64,000 nucleotides of DNA from Anopheles merus. Lineage: Eukaryota > Arthropoda > Insecta > Diptera > Culicidae. The DNA lies in contig NC_054085.1 of assembly GCF_017562075.2 (NCBI RefSeq), forward strand, positions 18,833,222 through 18,897,221, given 5' to 3'. This document shows, piece by piece, positions 1 through 13,224 of this stretch. Positions within the stretch are counted from its first letter, which is position 1; every line of letters starts with the position of its first letter. Both the position numbers and the translations under genes were made by a program. A model generated the notes under the pieces. The model was not told the DNA's origin and made no database searches. It worked only from the letters and a program-made list of their open reading frames with translations.

Positions 1-2100
1 AAAATTAAACTAAAAAAAAGGAGGGAAATTATTTTTCTATCTTCACTCCAAACGTCACCCCAAACCTGTCTCACCCGTTGCTGTGCTGGGCAGAGCTACG
101 AGCTGGAGGGGAACAAGTCTCGAACACCTATCCATCATAATATTGAGATGTGGTACAATGAAAAAGGCACCCATTTGGTCGTTCCCTCCCCCCAGAAACG
201 TTAGGCAAAAGTGGATAAGTTTTTGGATGAGCTCGAACTGACCCCTCCCCTCCCCCCACCTCCCTGGGCCCAAAGAATGGGAAGCGATGGGAACGAACCC
301 ATCAACAGTGACTTGATTTTGGCAACTGGAATAAAAACTACACGGCGGTACATGTACACACAAAACCCTCCACGCCCCGGTCCGGCTGGTTAAAAATTCA
401 TCACCGAGTGGAGTGGGTGAAAAATTCATCTTACAAAACTGAATAAATGATTTCCCAGTTTGTTATTGCTGGGCTGGTGTGTGTGTGTGGTTTGCCGTTT
501 ATTATACATTTTTGCCTTTTTGTTACCCTTTTCTCTTTCCTCGCTTGGGTTTCGTTTTCATCGCCTTCCTGGCATTTTCCTGGAGGCGATGACCAGTTTC
601 CGTGCGATAATTATGCATTCCATAGTGTATGTCAGTGAAAATGTCCTTTGCAAGAATTAAGATATTTCTGTGTGTCTGCGAATGTGAGAATATCGAGCTG
701 AAAATCACAAGGGCCAAATAATAAAATACCTCAACTGGCCACTCGACGATGGTGCGATCTGTTTTACCATGCGTTCCCTCTAGCTGGACCATTATGATTG
801 GAAATGGAATGTAAAGGGAAAAATAAGGACAGTTGTCCAATGGTCTGAGTGTGTTTTTTTCTAGAAAGAATCCAATTTGATTATGCTTTAGATGCGAACA
901 AAAGCATTTGCAATAAAATACGAACAAAACAGATTATTTCATTGCTGTGGAGCATACATTTTCTCTTCTACGAACATTTCAATCACCGAAAATGGTTCGC
1001 TATTAATTAATTAATTGCGTTTCAAAATTCTAATTTCCCTTTTTTGCCATTAATGGTGGCGTACATTGGAAAGCGAAAATAAAACATAAAAACGTCAAAC
1101 GCTCGTCCACGATGAATTTACATAAAGCGTCATTGTTTGTACGAATCATTAGTGGCTGGCAGTGGCTGGTGGGGCCGACACGACAATGCCCGCAACTAAT
1201 TCGTGCACGGCCGTAACGAATGCCACACTTTTGTTGCCCTGTGTGGGGTCAGGACCCAGGACGGTTCCGTCGTACTCTCTCTCGTACCCTCCCTCTCTCT
1301 CTCTCTCGCTTCTTTTCTTCTCTTTCCGGTTCTTAATGAGGCATTAGATAGGGCCCTAGGGGGAAGGACAGACCGACACACACACAGTCATTTACAAAAC
1401 GAACGCCCGTTGCTCCCGGGAAAGTGCATAGAGGTCAGGTGAAGATGTTGCGTCGGTAAAAGCGTGTTTAACTTCCGTTCCAAAACAAGTGTCAACACAC
1501 ATGCACACACGCACACCTATACGCTCATACACGATCAACCGACCACACCTACCGAGGGACGGTCTGATGACCACATCACAGCCACAATTCGCCCGAACGG
1601 CGGCGTGGCTCAGTTGGAGCGAAATTATGTTGTAAAAATAAAACTGCCCACTCGACCTACAGCAAAGCCGTGGTGCAGTTTTTTTTCGCTCCCTTGGGGG
1701 ATGGCTGAGGGGGAATAGGAAAGCGTCGTGACGAGTGGGCAGTGCGCCGGCATGCGATGGCCTCCGGGGCGCAAGGGCTCCAACCGCCAAGACAAGACAA
1801 TCGAACATGGCAAAGGTCGAGGACAGTTCGCGAGGGTCCCCCAACCCGGCTCGACGAGAATTAGACGGCTCGGCCACCTTTAGGCCAAATGGGCAACAGC
1901 TGAAGAGCGAGAAAGAGAATGAGCTTGATGATTATCGAACGTTCTTAGGTCCGGGGGCCTTTTTCCCTTTTGGGACATTGTTTCCTGTCGAAGCTACAAT
2001 ACACATACACGCACACATGCACATGCACACTAACAAACATTCCCCGTAGGGCCTAAACATGTGGTGGAAAGAAAGTGGATCACATTCCTTGTGCCCCCGG
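1..2100. other. unique sequence, no gene recognised
   Basis: Moderately GC-rich sequence with short simple repeats: a CT tract near 1292-1307 and interrupted CA stretches near 1380, 1495-1530 and 2003-2030. The reading frames here are short and carry repeat-encoded residues such as Thr-His runs. I see no splice-supported exon and no RNA gene. Confidence 0.5.
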
Positions 2101-2900
2101 CGGCAAGTTGTGTAGCGATGCAATAAATTATAATTACTTTACGCTGGCATGTGATCAACACCGCACACTCCCCGGATGGGATGCGTATTGTACTGAGAGA
2201 GCTGGGGCAATGATTTATGAATTTTGCTATTGAAATTAAATGTTGTTTCTTTGTTTTTGAAGTTGCTCCAATTTCTAGAGCATTCGGATAACTACGTCCA
2301 GTCCTCAAGGTTTTATGTTTTGAGTCAATAAGGCCTGGAAGAGCTATTAAACACTGGTAGGCCCGAGGATAGATGATTAGCAGTTTTCTAGATACGAAGG
2401 AATTAACATTTTGAATTAAATAACTAGAATTTGTAATCTGATAATCTGATTCATTGGAAATATTTATAAAATTGAAAGCTCCGTTCCGCCATATTGGATT
2501 TTGAAATGTGTATACAAACATAGAAACCCTATTCAATGATTAAGTTAGAAGCTAAATCCCTTAATTCAATGAAAACTACACACATATTAAAGGTATTTTT
2601 GCTGAAAACACTCATCCGGACATTCGAGATCTGCAGAGTATCTTTGCCGTCTCCAGCAATAGCGGGACCCGGGGACACTCAGATTTGCAGGCTACATTGA
2701 AGTAACGGAACAAAAATATTGCAATACATTTTAATGGAATTCCACTTCGACTCATTGCTGATTGACGTTGGGAAAGGATCAACACCCGGGTCCGGCCATT
2801 TGGTCATCTGCGCTGACAGTAGCCGATCTCGCTGTGCCCACACCACACCGTGCCCAACTGGGTCATGTGCCGGTGCTACAATTTAAATCATAATCAAAAT
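2100..2900. other. AT-rich stretch, nothing identified
   Basis: AT-rich non-repetitive DNA (about 2110-2620) followed by a GC-richer transition. I found no terminal inverted repeats, long ORF or tandem repeat by eye. Confidence 0.4.
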
Positions 2901-3927
2901 AATAACATTGTTGCAAGCAAACAATAACTTACCCAACGGTAGCTCCTGCTGTAGCAGCAACATCCTGGGAGTAGTTGCTGCATCCCATCGACGCCGTCAC
3001 CTCTCGCTGTCACGCGAAATAAGCTGCTGTGCCGTTGTCCTGATTTTCACGCCACCGCGCGCATCAACCCACAGCAGCCATTGCAATTTAAATAGCTCTC
3101 TATCTCTCACTCGCTTCCCACCTGGATGACGGTTGCATCTTGTTATGAAAGGCTTTTTGCAGATACGCCAACGTCCGGAGCGCGACGCTCACACGGCGCG
3201 CTTCGAGTGGGTGCTTGTGGGCCAAATCCGCATCAACGAAACCAGCACCAGTGTGTCGTAGGGCTTCCACTGTGTGCAGCAGCCGTTCTTTTTTTTTTGG
3301 GTGGGGAAGTTACCTTGTATGCTGTACTCCGTGCAATGACTGGCATTTTATTTACAGCGTCGTGGCGCACAGTCAGGTAGAGCACCGTGGAGACGAACCG
3401 AACCGTCTAGGGATCTCTTCTGACCGTGGAAGCTGTCGTCGGGAGCGCTCACTCTCGCTCGTTGGAGAAGTAATTAATTCTACAAACATACCCGCTACTT
3501 GGCGTAAACATCCGACCATTCCTGTCTGTTTCAACCTTTTCATGATGTCCCACACCATATTGTGCTACCCTATTCTTTTTCGAGATTCTTGTTACCGAAC
3601 AAAGATGCGGCTCGAGCCACATTTTGTGCAGCACGATACACCTAGCGGGGTTGATATTAGGTGTTTTAGTGTATCCTTCAGCTCGTCGAGCGGCAGTGGG
3701 AAGGTTATCTTAATTCTTGCAAAAGCTAAAATGATGATGACGTCTGTCCCAGGGACTGTCCGTTGGCGGTCGGAGGCTTCAAGCGAGCTGTAAAAACATT
3801 ACGCTTTTACGGAGGTAGGCAGCGGTTTTTGTGGCGGAGTTTCTAATAAAAGGTAGGCCGTTGCCCTCCGGAAGTGAACTCGAGCTAGATAAGAGACGTA
3901 GCAGGCAGTTCTTGAACCATGGGAAAG

Positions 3928-3946
3928 TATTATTATTATTATTATT
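3928..3946. repeat. (ATT)n microsatellite
   Basis: About six consecutive TAT/ATT units. Confidence 0.9.
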
Positions 3947-5063
3947 AATCACCAGCACAATATGGACCAGGTTCCAGTGCGGTGGGCTGAACATCCCTGG
4001 GATCTGAAACACTTCGTCCATCGAATTAACATCTGCAATTAATTACTTTCTCTTGCTCTGCAGTCCTCTACAGCTCGCTCGGCTGGTGGATTTTTCAACA
4101 AAAAGGACGCCCGACGCCTCCAACGCAAGCGGTGCTATTGTCCTTCGTAGAAACACCTTTTTGTGTGAAACCATCTTCCGGCTAATGTGCTCGTGATGTG
4201 CCGCTCCAAACATCAACACTCAACACTCGGGAGGGATAGAAGTGTATCTTTCCGAGTGTAATTAACATGGTTGCGTTTTGAAAAGGTTCATCTTGTAGTG
4301 TCTCGTGGAAAGTTCGGGGTCCAGATCCAAGCCGGGTAGTGGCGAAATTGGTTTCACTATTAAGCAATCCTCAGCGCCTACTAATACTGTGGTGAGGTGT
4401 TTTGTAATTAAATGATCTCTATTCCGATGACTCGCGCTACCATCAACCAGATGATGGATCGACAGTATATGACGAAGGAGTGTTGAGTTGATGTTTTGCG
4501 TGCGATGCGTTGCCTCCACGTGATTTCCTGGGCCGTGACTTAGGGCCTGATAGTGGAATTGAATTTGAAGCTGAGATTACATTTGCGTACCCCGGTCGTG
4601 GGTCGTCCTGGCCGATTGATTTTTTTTTGGCTCCTGCGCGTGAAAGACGTGCGAGCGATATTAACTCAAGCACCCAATTACTGATAGCATCGATAAGGCA
4701 CACATGCGGCAGAGTCGTAGGAATGGGGGCATCATTTTTCGCATGGTAAGCGCCAAGCTCGAGGGTCGTCCCGGTTGATAACGCCCGGACGGGCATTGTG
4801 TGTCTGTGAGGTACTTCTAATCATATAAATAACCCCATCAAATCGTGCACCAACGCCATACTGTTTGGTTGTTTGTTTTGTTAGGCAAAACACTTGGGAG
4901 CGTTATTCTCTATCTCGTCAGTGACATACTAGACCCGTGGGTTGTGGAGTGGGCAACCAAAAAAAAAAAGCACACAACAACATAGTTTTGCAATCACTGC
5001 TGCGGGCGTTCGCGCTATCTTAGGCAAATATAATACATGATCCGTGGACCTTACCGATGTGTT

Positions 5064-5083
5064 TGTGTGTGTGTGTGTGTGTG
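5064..5083. repeat. (GT)n microsatellite
   Basis: Ten uninterrupted GT units, preceded by an interrupted GTGTTT start. Confidence 0.9.
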
Positions 5084-7266
5084 CAAAAGGTTAGGCAATT
5101 GGTTAGGTTTTTCTATTAAATATCGCACCCCGGCGCCGGGATCGGCCTAATGATTGCCCGATGCAATCAATCATCGCCAGTTGACGGACGGAGCGTTGAG
5201 ATTGAGTCAATCGCACCGTGCTGAGGTGTCTAATAACGCCGCAGACTAGTCGGAAGAGATGCAATGCAATTACGTGAGGTGAGGGAAAGGAGATACAGTG
5301 AGAGAGCGAGCTCTTTCTGGATAGAAATTGGGGTGCAATCAGCGTCAAAGATGGGATGGGAAAGTGTGAGTTTTTGTGTGGATGGTTTAGGTACTGACCT
5401 TCCTATTGATATATGGGCATGCGAAATCGTTTATGGCATTCCTGGCGCGATAAAGAAGGTGTGAACCGCACGTCAAATGAGTGTCCAATGATTTGCTGGC
5501 CGACTGGAACGGTATTTTTGTTTTATTTCCTAAGGTCCGCTAGAGCAGGGCTACAGGGCAATGCGTTTAAAACAGTATTAGCCTTGCTGCCTGGTAATTA
5601 TTTTGCAGTTAAGGTAAAATTTCAGGGTTCAAGCCTTCAAAATTGGAGTACATTAGAGACTTCCAATTCGAATGATGATTCCTCTTTGGTCTGATGTGTT
5701 CCAATTCCAATTGGATTTAGCGTCAACTTCAAACTGAGAGAAAAACCTTAAAACATTGATTTCCCTTTTACAAGACCAACATGAATCACAACTCTTGTAT
5801 TGGCTAAACCCCCGCGTGTACACACACAAACTAGCAACGCATAACGCGACAGAACCTCTCTGAGACTCTTTCCGTGGGTCGTCCTCTTCATCCAAATCAC
5901 CTCGGAAAGAACAAAAAAAAACACCCGAAAGTGGTTTTCGGGTCACTTGAAATTGATTACAAGATCGCTTCGTGCTCGGCGGCGAAAGATCTTGTACCCA
6001 GCCGTCCTCCCCCCTTTCCACACACCCACGGCACTTTCGACAAAAGTCTCTTTTCTTTGCCCATTAGGAAATTAAACACAATTTATCCAACTAAACCGGC
6101 AAAAACCGACGGGGCTTAAGCATTGTTCACTTTTTGCTGCTGCTGTTGCTGCTGCCTTGTCGTTGTAACCAATAGTGCGCGACTGAGCACTGGAAACTTC
6201 AACAACTTCACCCCCTCCCCCCCCTTTCACCCGACAAGACTTTCGGAAGCAGCATCCTTCATTACCCGAAGAAAAGAAACCGTTCACCGCTGTTGTGATG
6301 GTGGCGTGGTGGAGCAAACGCCGGGGTACGTGAAGTTGCTCGTCCGTCATATTCGAGCGCTCACTTTAAAATTAGACTCCATTCAATCAATCAACCAATT
6401 CAAACACAAGCAAAGAGTGGGACACAGACACAGGCACACACACACAAACGGCACGAGTGTGGGGCTCTGTTCTATGTTTCAAATCACCCGGGCTGCGCCC
6501 GCAACATCGTCGGAAAGTTTCCAAGTTTTGTCATCGTTCGTGCCGCGTCGAATCAACTTGTCCGGAACGCGGCGGCAGACCCGAGAGATATCCGAGAATG
6601 GGAAGAGAAATTGTTGGAAGCGCGAGCGGGATTGTTTTTATTATTTTTCCCTCCCGATCGTCCCGGCCTTCCCGCGGATGTTATGTGTGTGCCCCGAGTG
6701 CCCCCAACGTTGAAGTGGGTAGTGCCTTTTTCCGAGGCCATCAAAATTGGTAGAGACGGCAGTACCGCAGCTCTACGCACATTCCAACCCATGTGCATGA
6801 CAATGTGCTGCGCGGCCGTTTAGGGCTCGTCGTAATGCTGCCAATGTGACACGAGCACTGCCCTAGAACAGCAACGCGCTTTTGGGGACGGCGAGGACGG
6901 GTGCACGGGGAAATGCTTTCGATTTGGAAAACACTCAAACGCGACCGACCCGAAGTTAAACGTCACATTTGCGGGGCTGTGTTTTTCCGCCATTCTCGCT
7001 CGGTTGGTTGATGAGTTTGTAGGTTTGTGTGCTGTGTTTGTGTGTTTAGTTTATGAGCAACAAAAATGGGATGGTGGATCCCGCGTGTGTTTGAATATTT
7101 CAAGAATTTTCAAATTGTAGAACAAGGCCAGACAAGGTGAGAGCATTTCAATTGCATGCATTTGATTTATGACTAAAATAAAGCGTAAAAGTGTTATGCT
7201 TTTTTTTTGCCTCCGGAAATTCGTCACAAAAATGACTTTTTATTTACACATAATGTTTCCAGCATT

Positions 7267-7473
7267 TATAAATACTGCGAGCGGCCATAAAAAAAAACAG
7301 GGAGATCTGCAGCGACGTTAGCGCACAAATTCGAAAGCATTCAATTGCAACAATGTTTATGCAGCGGGCCGTTTAGAATGGCGCGCCTTTACGATGTGAC
7401 TATTTTACGATTCCACAAGTGCCCAACTTCCTGGCCGTCCTATTCTTCAAACCTTTCAATCCGCGCACAGTGA
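7267..7473 (+). promoter_or_regulatory. possible TATA box followed by a 31-codon ORF
   Basis: A perfect TATAAATA lies at 7267-7274. About 100 bases downstream an ATG at 7378 opens a 31-residue frame (begins MARLYDVTIL) that ends with TGA at 7471-7473. There is no clear initiator at the expected distance, and TATA-like words are common by chance in AT-rich DNA, so this is only a weak promoter candidate. The short ORF has no recognisable domain. Confidence 0.12.
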
Positions 7474-8194
7474 TGCGTTTGCTTTGCGTGTACGGTCCAG
7501 CTGCCGCAGCAGCGGCGTACACAAAATCGTGTTGCGCACAAATCAATTCCGTGCCGAATCGTGTGCTGTTCAACTAGGGAGGACGAAGTCACCGCAATCT
7601 ATGCACGGCTACGGAGCAAATACACATGTGCCACGCAGAGAAAGCGAGTGTGTGTTTCAGTTGCAACCAGGGGCGCACCCGGAGGTACGTGGCTTCGTGA
7701 TGTTTATTTCGGTTGGAAAATTTTTACTACCGCAGCTAAACATGACACGAACAAATAGATGTGTGCGAGCCTATGAGAGGTCCGGCACCGTTCTCGTGTT
7801 GCTCGGTTGATTGCTGCCAGAGTTATCCGGCATCCGGAGGCATGAAACCCTGAAGTAGTAGAAGTGATGGAGTTTTATGGACGCTTCTTCTCGGGAAGCG
7901 AGTTCGGGAAGAAATTCTTCTGAAGAAAAAAGGAAAACAGTCTCCAACGAGCATATCATGTGGACGTGATTTAAAGAGTATCTTTCAGTAAAGACACAGC
8001 TCTCCTACCCGGACACCCTAACGATGACGTCTGGAAATAGTAGATGTCCATTCTTCCGGACGGTGTGACCTACTTTCCGGATATTCAGCAGCAGTTCTGC
8101 AGCAGTCAGTCAGCGGGCAAAAAGCAGTCTAGGGCCTGCAGAGTAGGTTGGCAAGGGTGAAAAAGGAATAATTAGCACAAAATAACTTCCCTAC

Positions 8195-8214
8195 TGTGTG
8201 TGTGTGTGTGTGTG
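8195..8214. repeat. (TG)n microsatellite
   Basis: Ten TG units, followed after one interruption by another short TG run. Confidence 0.9.
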
Positions 8215-9192
8215 TCTGTGTGTCCGATAGGACCTGACAGATCTGCATTGATGTGAGTACGTTTTGACGCATCGATCTGCAGCGGTTTTCCGCCCTCTGC
8301 GCTCCTGTTGGGTAGTGTGATTGTATTCCTGGGGTTTGCAGGTTTATGCCGCTAGGACAATTCCATTTCTACGCGTGTATGTTATCTCACTTGTCTTCTC
8401 GTGTTGTACATCCACACACAGCTGTGTGTGTGTGTGCTTGTGTGTAGCAGAGCTCATCACGCTCCAGATGCCAACCACCGTTGACAGATAATTAATTTGT
8501 CCCGCATATGCAAATGCAGCAAACGCGTTTTTCTGCCATTCCCCGTACACACAGACGACGCCGTTCTGGAGTACATGGAGGAGGATCAGACGCAACAAAA
8601 AAACCGACGAAATATCTATCACTAGCACTGCCACTGCAATGTGAGGTACGCTTCGGAATTCACTTTTTCACAGGATGTGTGCCTGTGTGTGTCGGGTTGG
8701 AAAAGTGCAGTCTGGTGGATGGCAGGACATGCCGGATGCCACAATATGTTATCCTTCGCTGCTGTGTGTTACCGTCGATCGCCGACATCGAGCGGGCTGG
8801 AGTAGTTTTTCCTGGTAGGATGGACTTTTATACCCCAGCGTCGCTCTATCCTGGTCTCACTCTGTTATCCCCCTCCAACCAGGAGCGACGACTTCCTGTT
8901 AGCGCGTTCGCTCAGTAGTGCGACGCTAGTCTGGGAACGCATCATAACCGCCAACGGTGCAACGGAACGAATCCAAGCGCTTCTGCGATTGACTTCATTA
9001 GTATGCGCAGCTCACACACGAGTTCTGGGAAAACCCCCCTACACCAGCGTGTGCGTGTGCTTTTAAATATCCTTCACGGAAGCTGATATCCTTTTTCCGC
9101 TCTCGCCCGAAAGCCACCTCCCCCACGTTGGAGTTGGCAAACTAGCGAGGAAACGGTTATTAAACCGTCCTGAAAGCTTCCGAGATTTTGTG

Positions 9193-9205
9193 CCCCCCCC
9201 CCCCC
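9193..9205. repeat. poly-C run, 13 bases
   Basis: Uninterrupted C homopolymer. It is one of several long C/G runs in the window, and its exact length may be unreliable in an assembly. Confidence 0.9.
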
Positions 9206-11394
9206 TCCCAAGTCGTCCGCCACCGTTGTGTGTGTGTGTTTGTCCGCCAGGCAGTTTAGAGATCCTGTCTCTGGGATGTCTGGGATTTGCACAGTGACAC
9301 ATATGCGCTCGTTCCTATTACTTTGCTAAAGCCCTAGTTTAGCAGTCTGACAGGTGCTGTTTGTTAAGGGAAGTCAAAGCACGCGAAAGGTTCCAAACTT
9401 TGATACCATATGGATGCGAATTAAAACGCGTCCTTAAACTTAAACACACACCACACAACGCCGAGTTTCGCCGATTTCAAGTGATTCAAGCTGCTGTTTG
9501 TCGTAGCATTGCTTTGTGTGCAAGGGTTTGGTGTCGCGGAGGGAGCACTGGGGAGCATCTATTGCGTTTCTCCCCATCCACCGCAAACAATGGGAAAGTT
9601 TTAATGAACACTCAGCGTTCTGCAACAAGAAGAACGCGAAAGAGACAGAGTCGAGTATAGTCTCTGGAATGCAAGATTTATGATTGTTCGCTTGGCAAGA
9701 GTTTTAAGAGAGGTTACAGTGAAGAAGCATCTTCAGAAGTCAGGCTCGCCCCCGCCAGCTCGTGTGGTTTCTGCAGCAGCACAAAACAACAATACTCCCC
9801 AGCGAGTATGCCGGGAGTTTAATGGAGCGACTCGTAAATGAGATTGTTTTGTTTGGTGGTTTTAATTTCTTTCCCTTAACTTTTCGCTTTGCATCCTGCC
9901 CCTAAAAAAAGGGAAGAAAGCACGCGCGTCTCAGTGTGTGCTGCTGGTGTTTGGCGTACGGGGGAAAAGTTATTACGCTTCACGTTCGACAGTAGCGTCC
10001 CCCGAAACTAATGCCTGTGATTGTGAATTAGCCTGCCGTATGCAGCGTGATTATATGCTTCCAGCTCGTAATGTGCTTCCTTTTCAAATTCAAATTCATC
10101 GCTTCCTTTCCGGTGTCCCGATGGTGTGTGTGTGTGTGTGTGTCTGTGCTCCCCCACTTGCTTTATTTTCTTATCGTAGCACCATGGCAAACCATGGACA
10201 AGGAGAATGAGATTTTTGTATGTGAAAAATAATAACAATAATATGTCGTCATTACTATGGTTTCTCTCCCTCTGGCACCGGAGTTGCGGTCCGGGCCACA
10301 AGAACAACACCGAACCCGTAGAGTTGAGGGCTGCTGATCGGTTGGGTTGGGACGCATGAAAGAGACATTGAATATCTTGTCCGGTTTTGTCACCATCGGT
10401 CGCCGGTCGACAAGATCATTAGATATTCGGCAAGTGCCTGTTATGTGTGTGTGTCTAGAACATTTAGTTTGAATGTCGTTTTTCGGCGGGGATGGTACAG
10501 GACGGTTAGGTTTTTTTATGGGCCATTGTTAACTGGCGCTATTAAACCGATGCTTGGGGTGGGGATGTGTTGGGTAGCAAATTGCTGTTTAGGGTTTCAA
10601 GCTTCTTTGTTCGGACACCACCCCACGGTTCCTATGATTCGTCACGGTATCGACAACATCGGTGTACCAACAGGGGACTCGACTCGACCGAGTTAGTGGA
10701 TAGATTTAGTGATACAATGTAGTTGTGGTTGTTAGGCCGCAATAAACTAGCCGTAATTATTACGCGCGTCGTAATCATGCTTTCATTGTATTTCAAAGTT
10801 AATGTTTATCATTTCTTTTTGGGAATATTATTGAAAGCAGACGTTTTGGAGATTCTATCAACAAAAAGAGCAACATGTTTACATCAGTTAGAGCGATAAA
10901 AGTATGTAAAAGTTTGATTATATTGAAACATCAAAACTAGTGCCCTGAACTGCGTCCTCAAAGGAATTTCAAATTAATTGTTATTGCAATTTGTTTGACC
11001 CTTTTATGAGAATACTTTTGATGTCAAGGGATCACTATAGTTGGGTAGGATTGTGCAAAATTTTAAACTTTTCGATTGTAGGTTCTAAGCACAATTAAAT
11101 GTTAAGTGATAAAATGTGATAAAAATTGAATACTTAAGAACAACTAGGGTTATTTGATAAAAACTATAAGTACCACGCGTTTTAACCGTTTATGACAAAA
11201 TTACTTGTATTTGTTTTTTTTTTTGTATGTTTTAATGAGATGATTTTTTGTTAAATTGAATTAGTATCCAAAAAAAGCTAAATTGAAACATAGTCATCTC
11301 ATGTCATAATATTAGTTGAATTTTAGCATTACTAGTCAAAATTATTGGTCAGGTTGTTGTAGTGTTAACACTGGTCTCATCAATTTTATCAATA

Positions 11395-11800
11395 CAGGGT
11401 TTCAAATCATATAAGGGAATAGTTCAATCAGTTAGGGGAATGTTGCAAATCGGTATGGGAATGTTGCATTCAAGCTGTGGAAGATTGCAATCACATAGGG
11501 TAATTTTGCAAGCATACTGTGGAGCTGTCATCAGATTGTGAGTGCCAGTGTAAAAAAGCTCCGAATTGATACCGAAGATGTTTTCCAAAAAACAGCATTT
11601 GGAGTTGTTTTCGTGTGGAATTCAGCTGTACACATGATAAAATAAATAAATCCTGCTGCGGAGCCGTTAATTAAACATAATGAGATAGTAAAATTAACGA
11701 AAATGTTTTGAGGTATTTACAGCGGCACCCACAGTCTGATAACAGCTCCACAATATGCTCTAAGTGATTGAACTATTGCCTTATATGATTAGAAATCCTG
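11395..11800. mobile_element. mariner-like MITE with internal minisatellite
   Basis: Terminal inverted repeats of about 40 bases (11395-11434 and 11761-11800) begin CAGGGTTTCAAATC and CAGGATTTCTAATC when read inward and match at about 36 of 40 positions. Both ends are flanked by TA (11393-11394 and 11801-11802), the target duplication typical of Tc1/mariner elements. A second inverted pair of about 30 bases lies inside (11511-11540 against 11730-11759). The left arm has extra ~22-base units between its terminal repeat and the inner pair; the right arm lacks them. It has no transposase ORF, so it is non-autonomous. Superfamily assignment is inferred from the TA duplication and the repeat structure only. 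Confidence 0.75.
11413..11521. repeat. ~22-base minisatellite inside the MITE left arm
   Basis: About five degenerate units of the form GGGAATGTTGCAAATCNGTNTGG run head to tail. The first unit overlaps the end of the terminal inverted repeat, which suggests that the array grew from the repeat itself. The right arm of the element has only one equivalent. Confidence 0.65.
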
Positions 11801-12434
11801 TAAGATGGTTTATTGGACAAAATATGTTCATAATATACGTCAACATCGCCGATCCTTGGAGAACAAAACAGAGTGTCTCTTGTCAACTCAAAAAAAAACC
11901 CAACTGAACTTTGCCAACTTTTTTAAAATGAATTATTATGCTCAGTTATTTACGTGCTTTTAGCAGAGTGAAATTGAAACCTTTTAGTCAAAAGTTATTG
12001 TTTAAAACCTCCCATGTCACCATTCACCTGTGCTGCAATACAGCTAAAATTGGCTGTTGATACGCATGATTTGTAATACAGTCCAACCAATCAATTTATT
12101 GGAAAAACAGTTCACTCCAATCCGATAACGAAAATGGTTGGAACTTAACACAGATTTGCATCACAAAAAAGCTCAACCTTCGGCCCGGGCTCGGCGTGCC
12201 AGAATCTGCCTCTACCTTTTAGCTATTTATTTAACCAATCAAACGAAGATGGCCCTCAATCGTTTCGAGCCAATCGTTCGTGCGCGGAGCTCTATACCAG
12301 CAGGAAAGGTCCGTCCACCCCGTCCAACCTGCCGTCCAAACGCCGGCAGAAAAACCTTCCAATCCTGAAATGTGTTTATTTACGCAACACCGCAGCAGTC
12401 GGAAGGTGGTCGCTGCGTTGCCGGCGATAAGCCC

Positions 12435-12437
<3 letters not shown>

Positions 12438-12505
<68 letters not shown>
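12438..12505. repeat. (TG)n microsatellite, ~33 units
   Basis: Uninterrupted TG dinucleotide array of about 68 bases. It is probably length-polymorphic. Confidence 0.95.
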
Positions 12506-12508
<3 letters not shown>

Positions 12509-13210
12509 ATTCGCCTCTCGATAAGCGCGACGGGCTCTGTCCCGCACCGAAACCTCGGCGATACGCGCGAGAACAATTCAGCGCATTAAAAGGCTTCTTC
12601 GCTATCAAATGCATAACCACCACGACCACCCCTCGCCAAAGTGTTCGGTTCGCTCGGTCGCCGACGAAGAGACAGAGTGCCGATCTAAGGGGGGAAGGTC
12701 AAACCGGTGACTAGAATTTCAATGAAATTGTCATCGATTTTCTGGTTGTTTTTTTCCCCCCTCGTGATGGCTTGACTTGTGCATCACGTTCCGCTTGGTT
12801 TTTTGGAGAGCGAGTGAGCGAAATGACAAACGAAAAAAAAAGAACACCCCAAAGATGGGGCTGTTTGTGTCGGAATCGTCTCGAACGTACGAATTCCTAA
12901 GCTCGCTTTGTGTGTGTGTGTGCTGGCAGCATTAGTGCCGTTTGGTTCGGGGTCATCCCCACTGGGAGGGTTGGCCGAGTCGCGCGAAGCAAAACTTTTC
13001 TTTCTCTCACTCCACACTGGTACGTGCGTTGCAATCCTGCCAAGGAACGCTGGGATTGTACCGACGGGAAGGCTCCAACGGCTCGGTAACACGGCACGAT
13101 TCGCAGCTAAATAAAATAATACCCCACCGTGCCACGGTGCTACTGCTGGAGGAGCTTAAATTAGGTGCTTTTTGGTATCCAATTATTTGCCATTGGCTTG
13201 TGGCGCTGTT

Positions 13211-13224
13211 GGGGGGGGGGGGGG
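13211..13224. repeat. poly-G run, 14 bases
   Basis: Uninterrupted G homopolymer. Confidence 0.9.

Larger units (their letters stand above)
2900..7260. other. unique sequence with microsatellites, no gene recognised
   Basis: Contains an ATT run (3928-3946), a TG run (5064-5083) and a CTG-rich patch near 6138-6154. A frame open from 3215 to 3793 on the plus strand is not credible: it starts at a non-ATG codon and is rich in Ser, Cys and Arg. No gene is supported. Confidence 0.45.
7480..10740. other. unique sequence with microsatellites, no gene recognised
   Basis: Holds a TG tract (8195-8214), a 13-base C run (9193-9205) and several short TG/CA tracts (near 8420, 9228, 10124 and 10443). No frame has start, splice and composition support together. 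Confidence 0.45.
10740..12130. other. AT-rich island with an embedded MITE
   Basis: Base composition turns sharply AT-rich, coding potential disappears and poly-T/poly-A runs appear. The only structured feature is the inverted-repeat element at 11395-11800. The flanks (10740-11390 and 11803-12130) show nothing I can name. Confidence 0.55.

Noticed and set aside
286..300. GGGAACGAACCCATC, whose complement resembles a tRNA B-box
   Set aside because: No A-box upstream on the minus strand.
1604..1622. GGCGTGGCTCAGTTGGAGC, which looks like a tRNA A-box
   Set aside because: No B-box (GGTTCGANNCC-like) at the required spacing downstream and no cloverleaf pairing, so it is neither a tRNA nor a clear tRNA-derived SINE.
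6138..6154. CTG-rich patch as a coding poly-Leu or poly-Gln tract
   Set aside because: Only a few interrupted units, with no surrounding exon-like frame.
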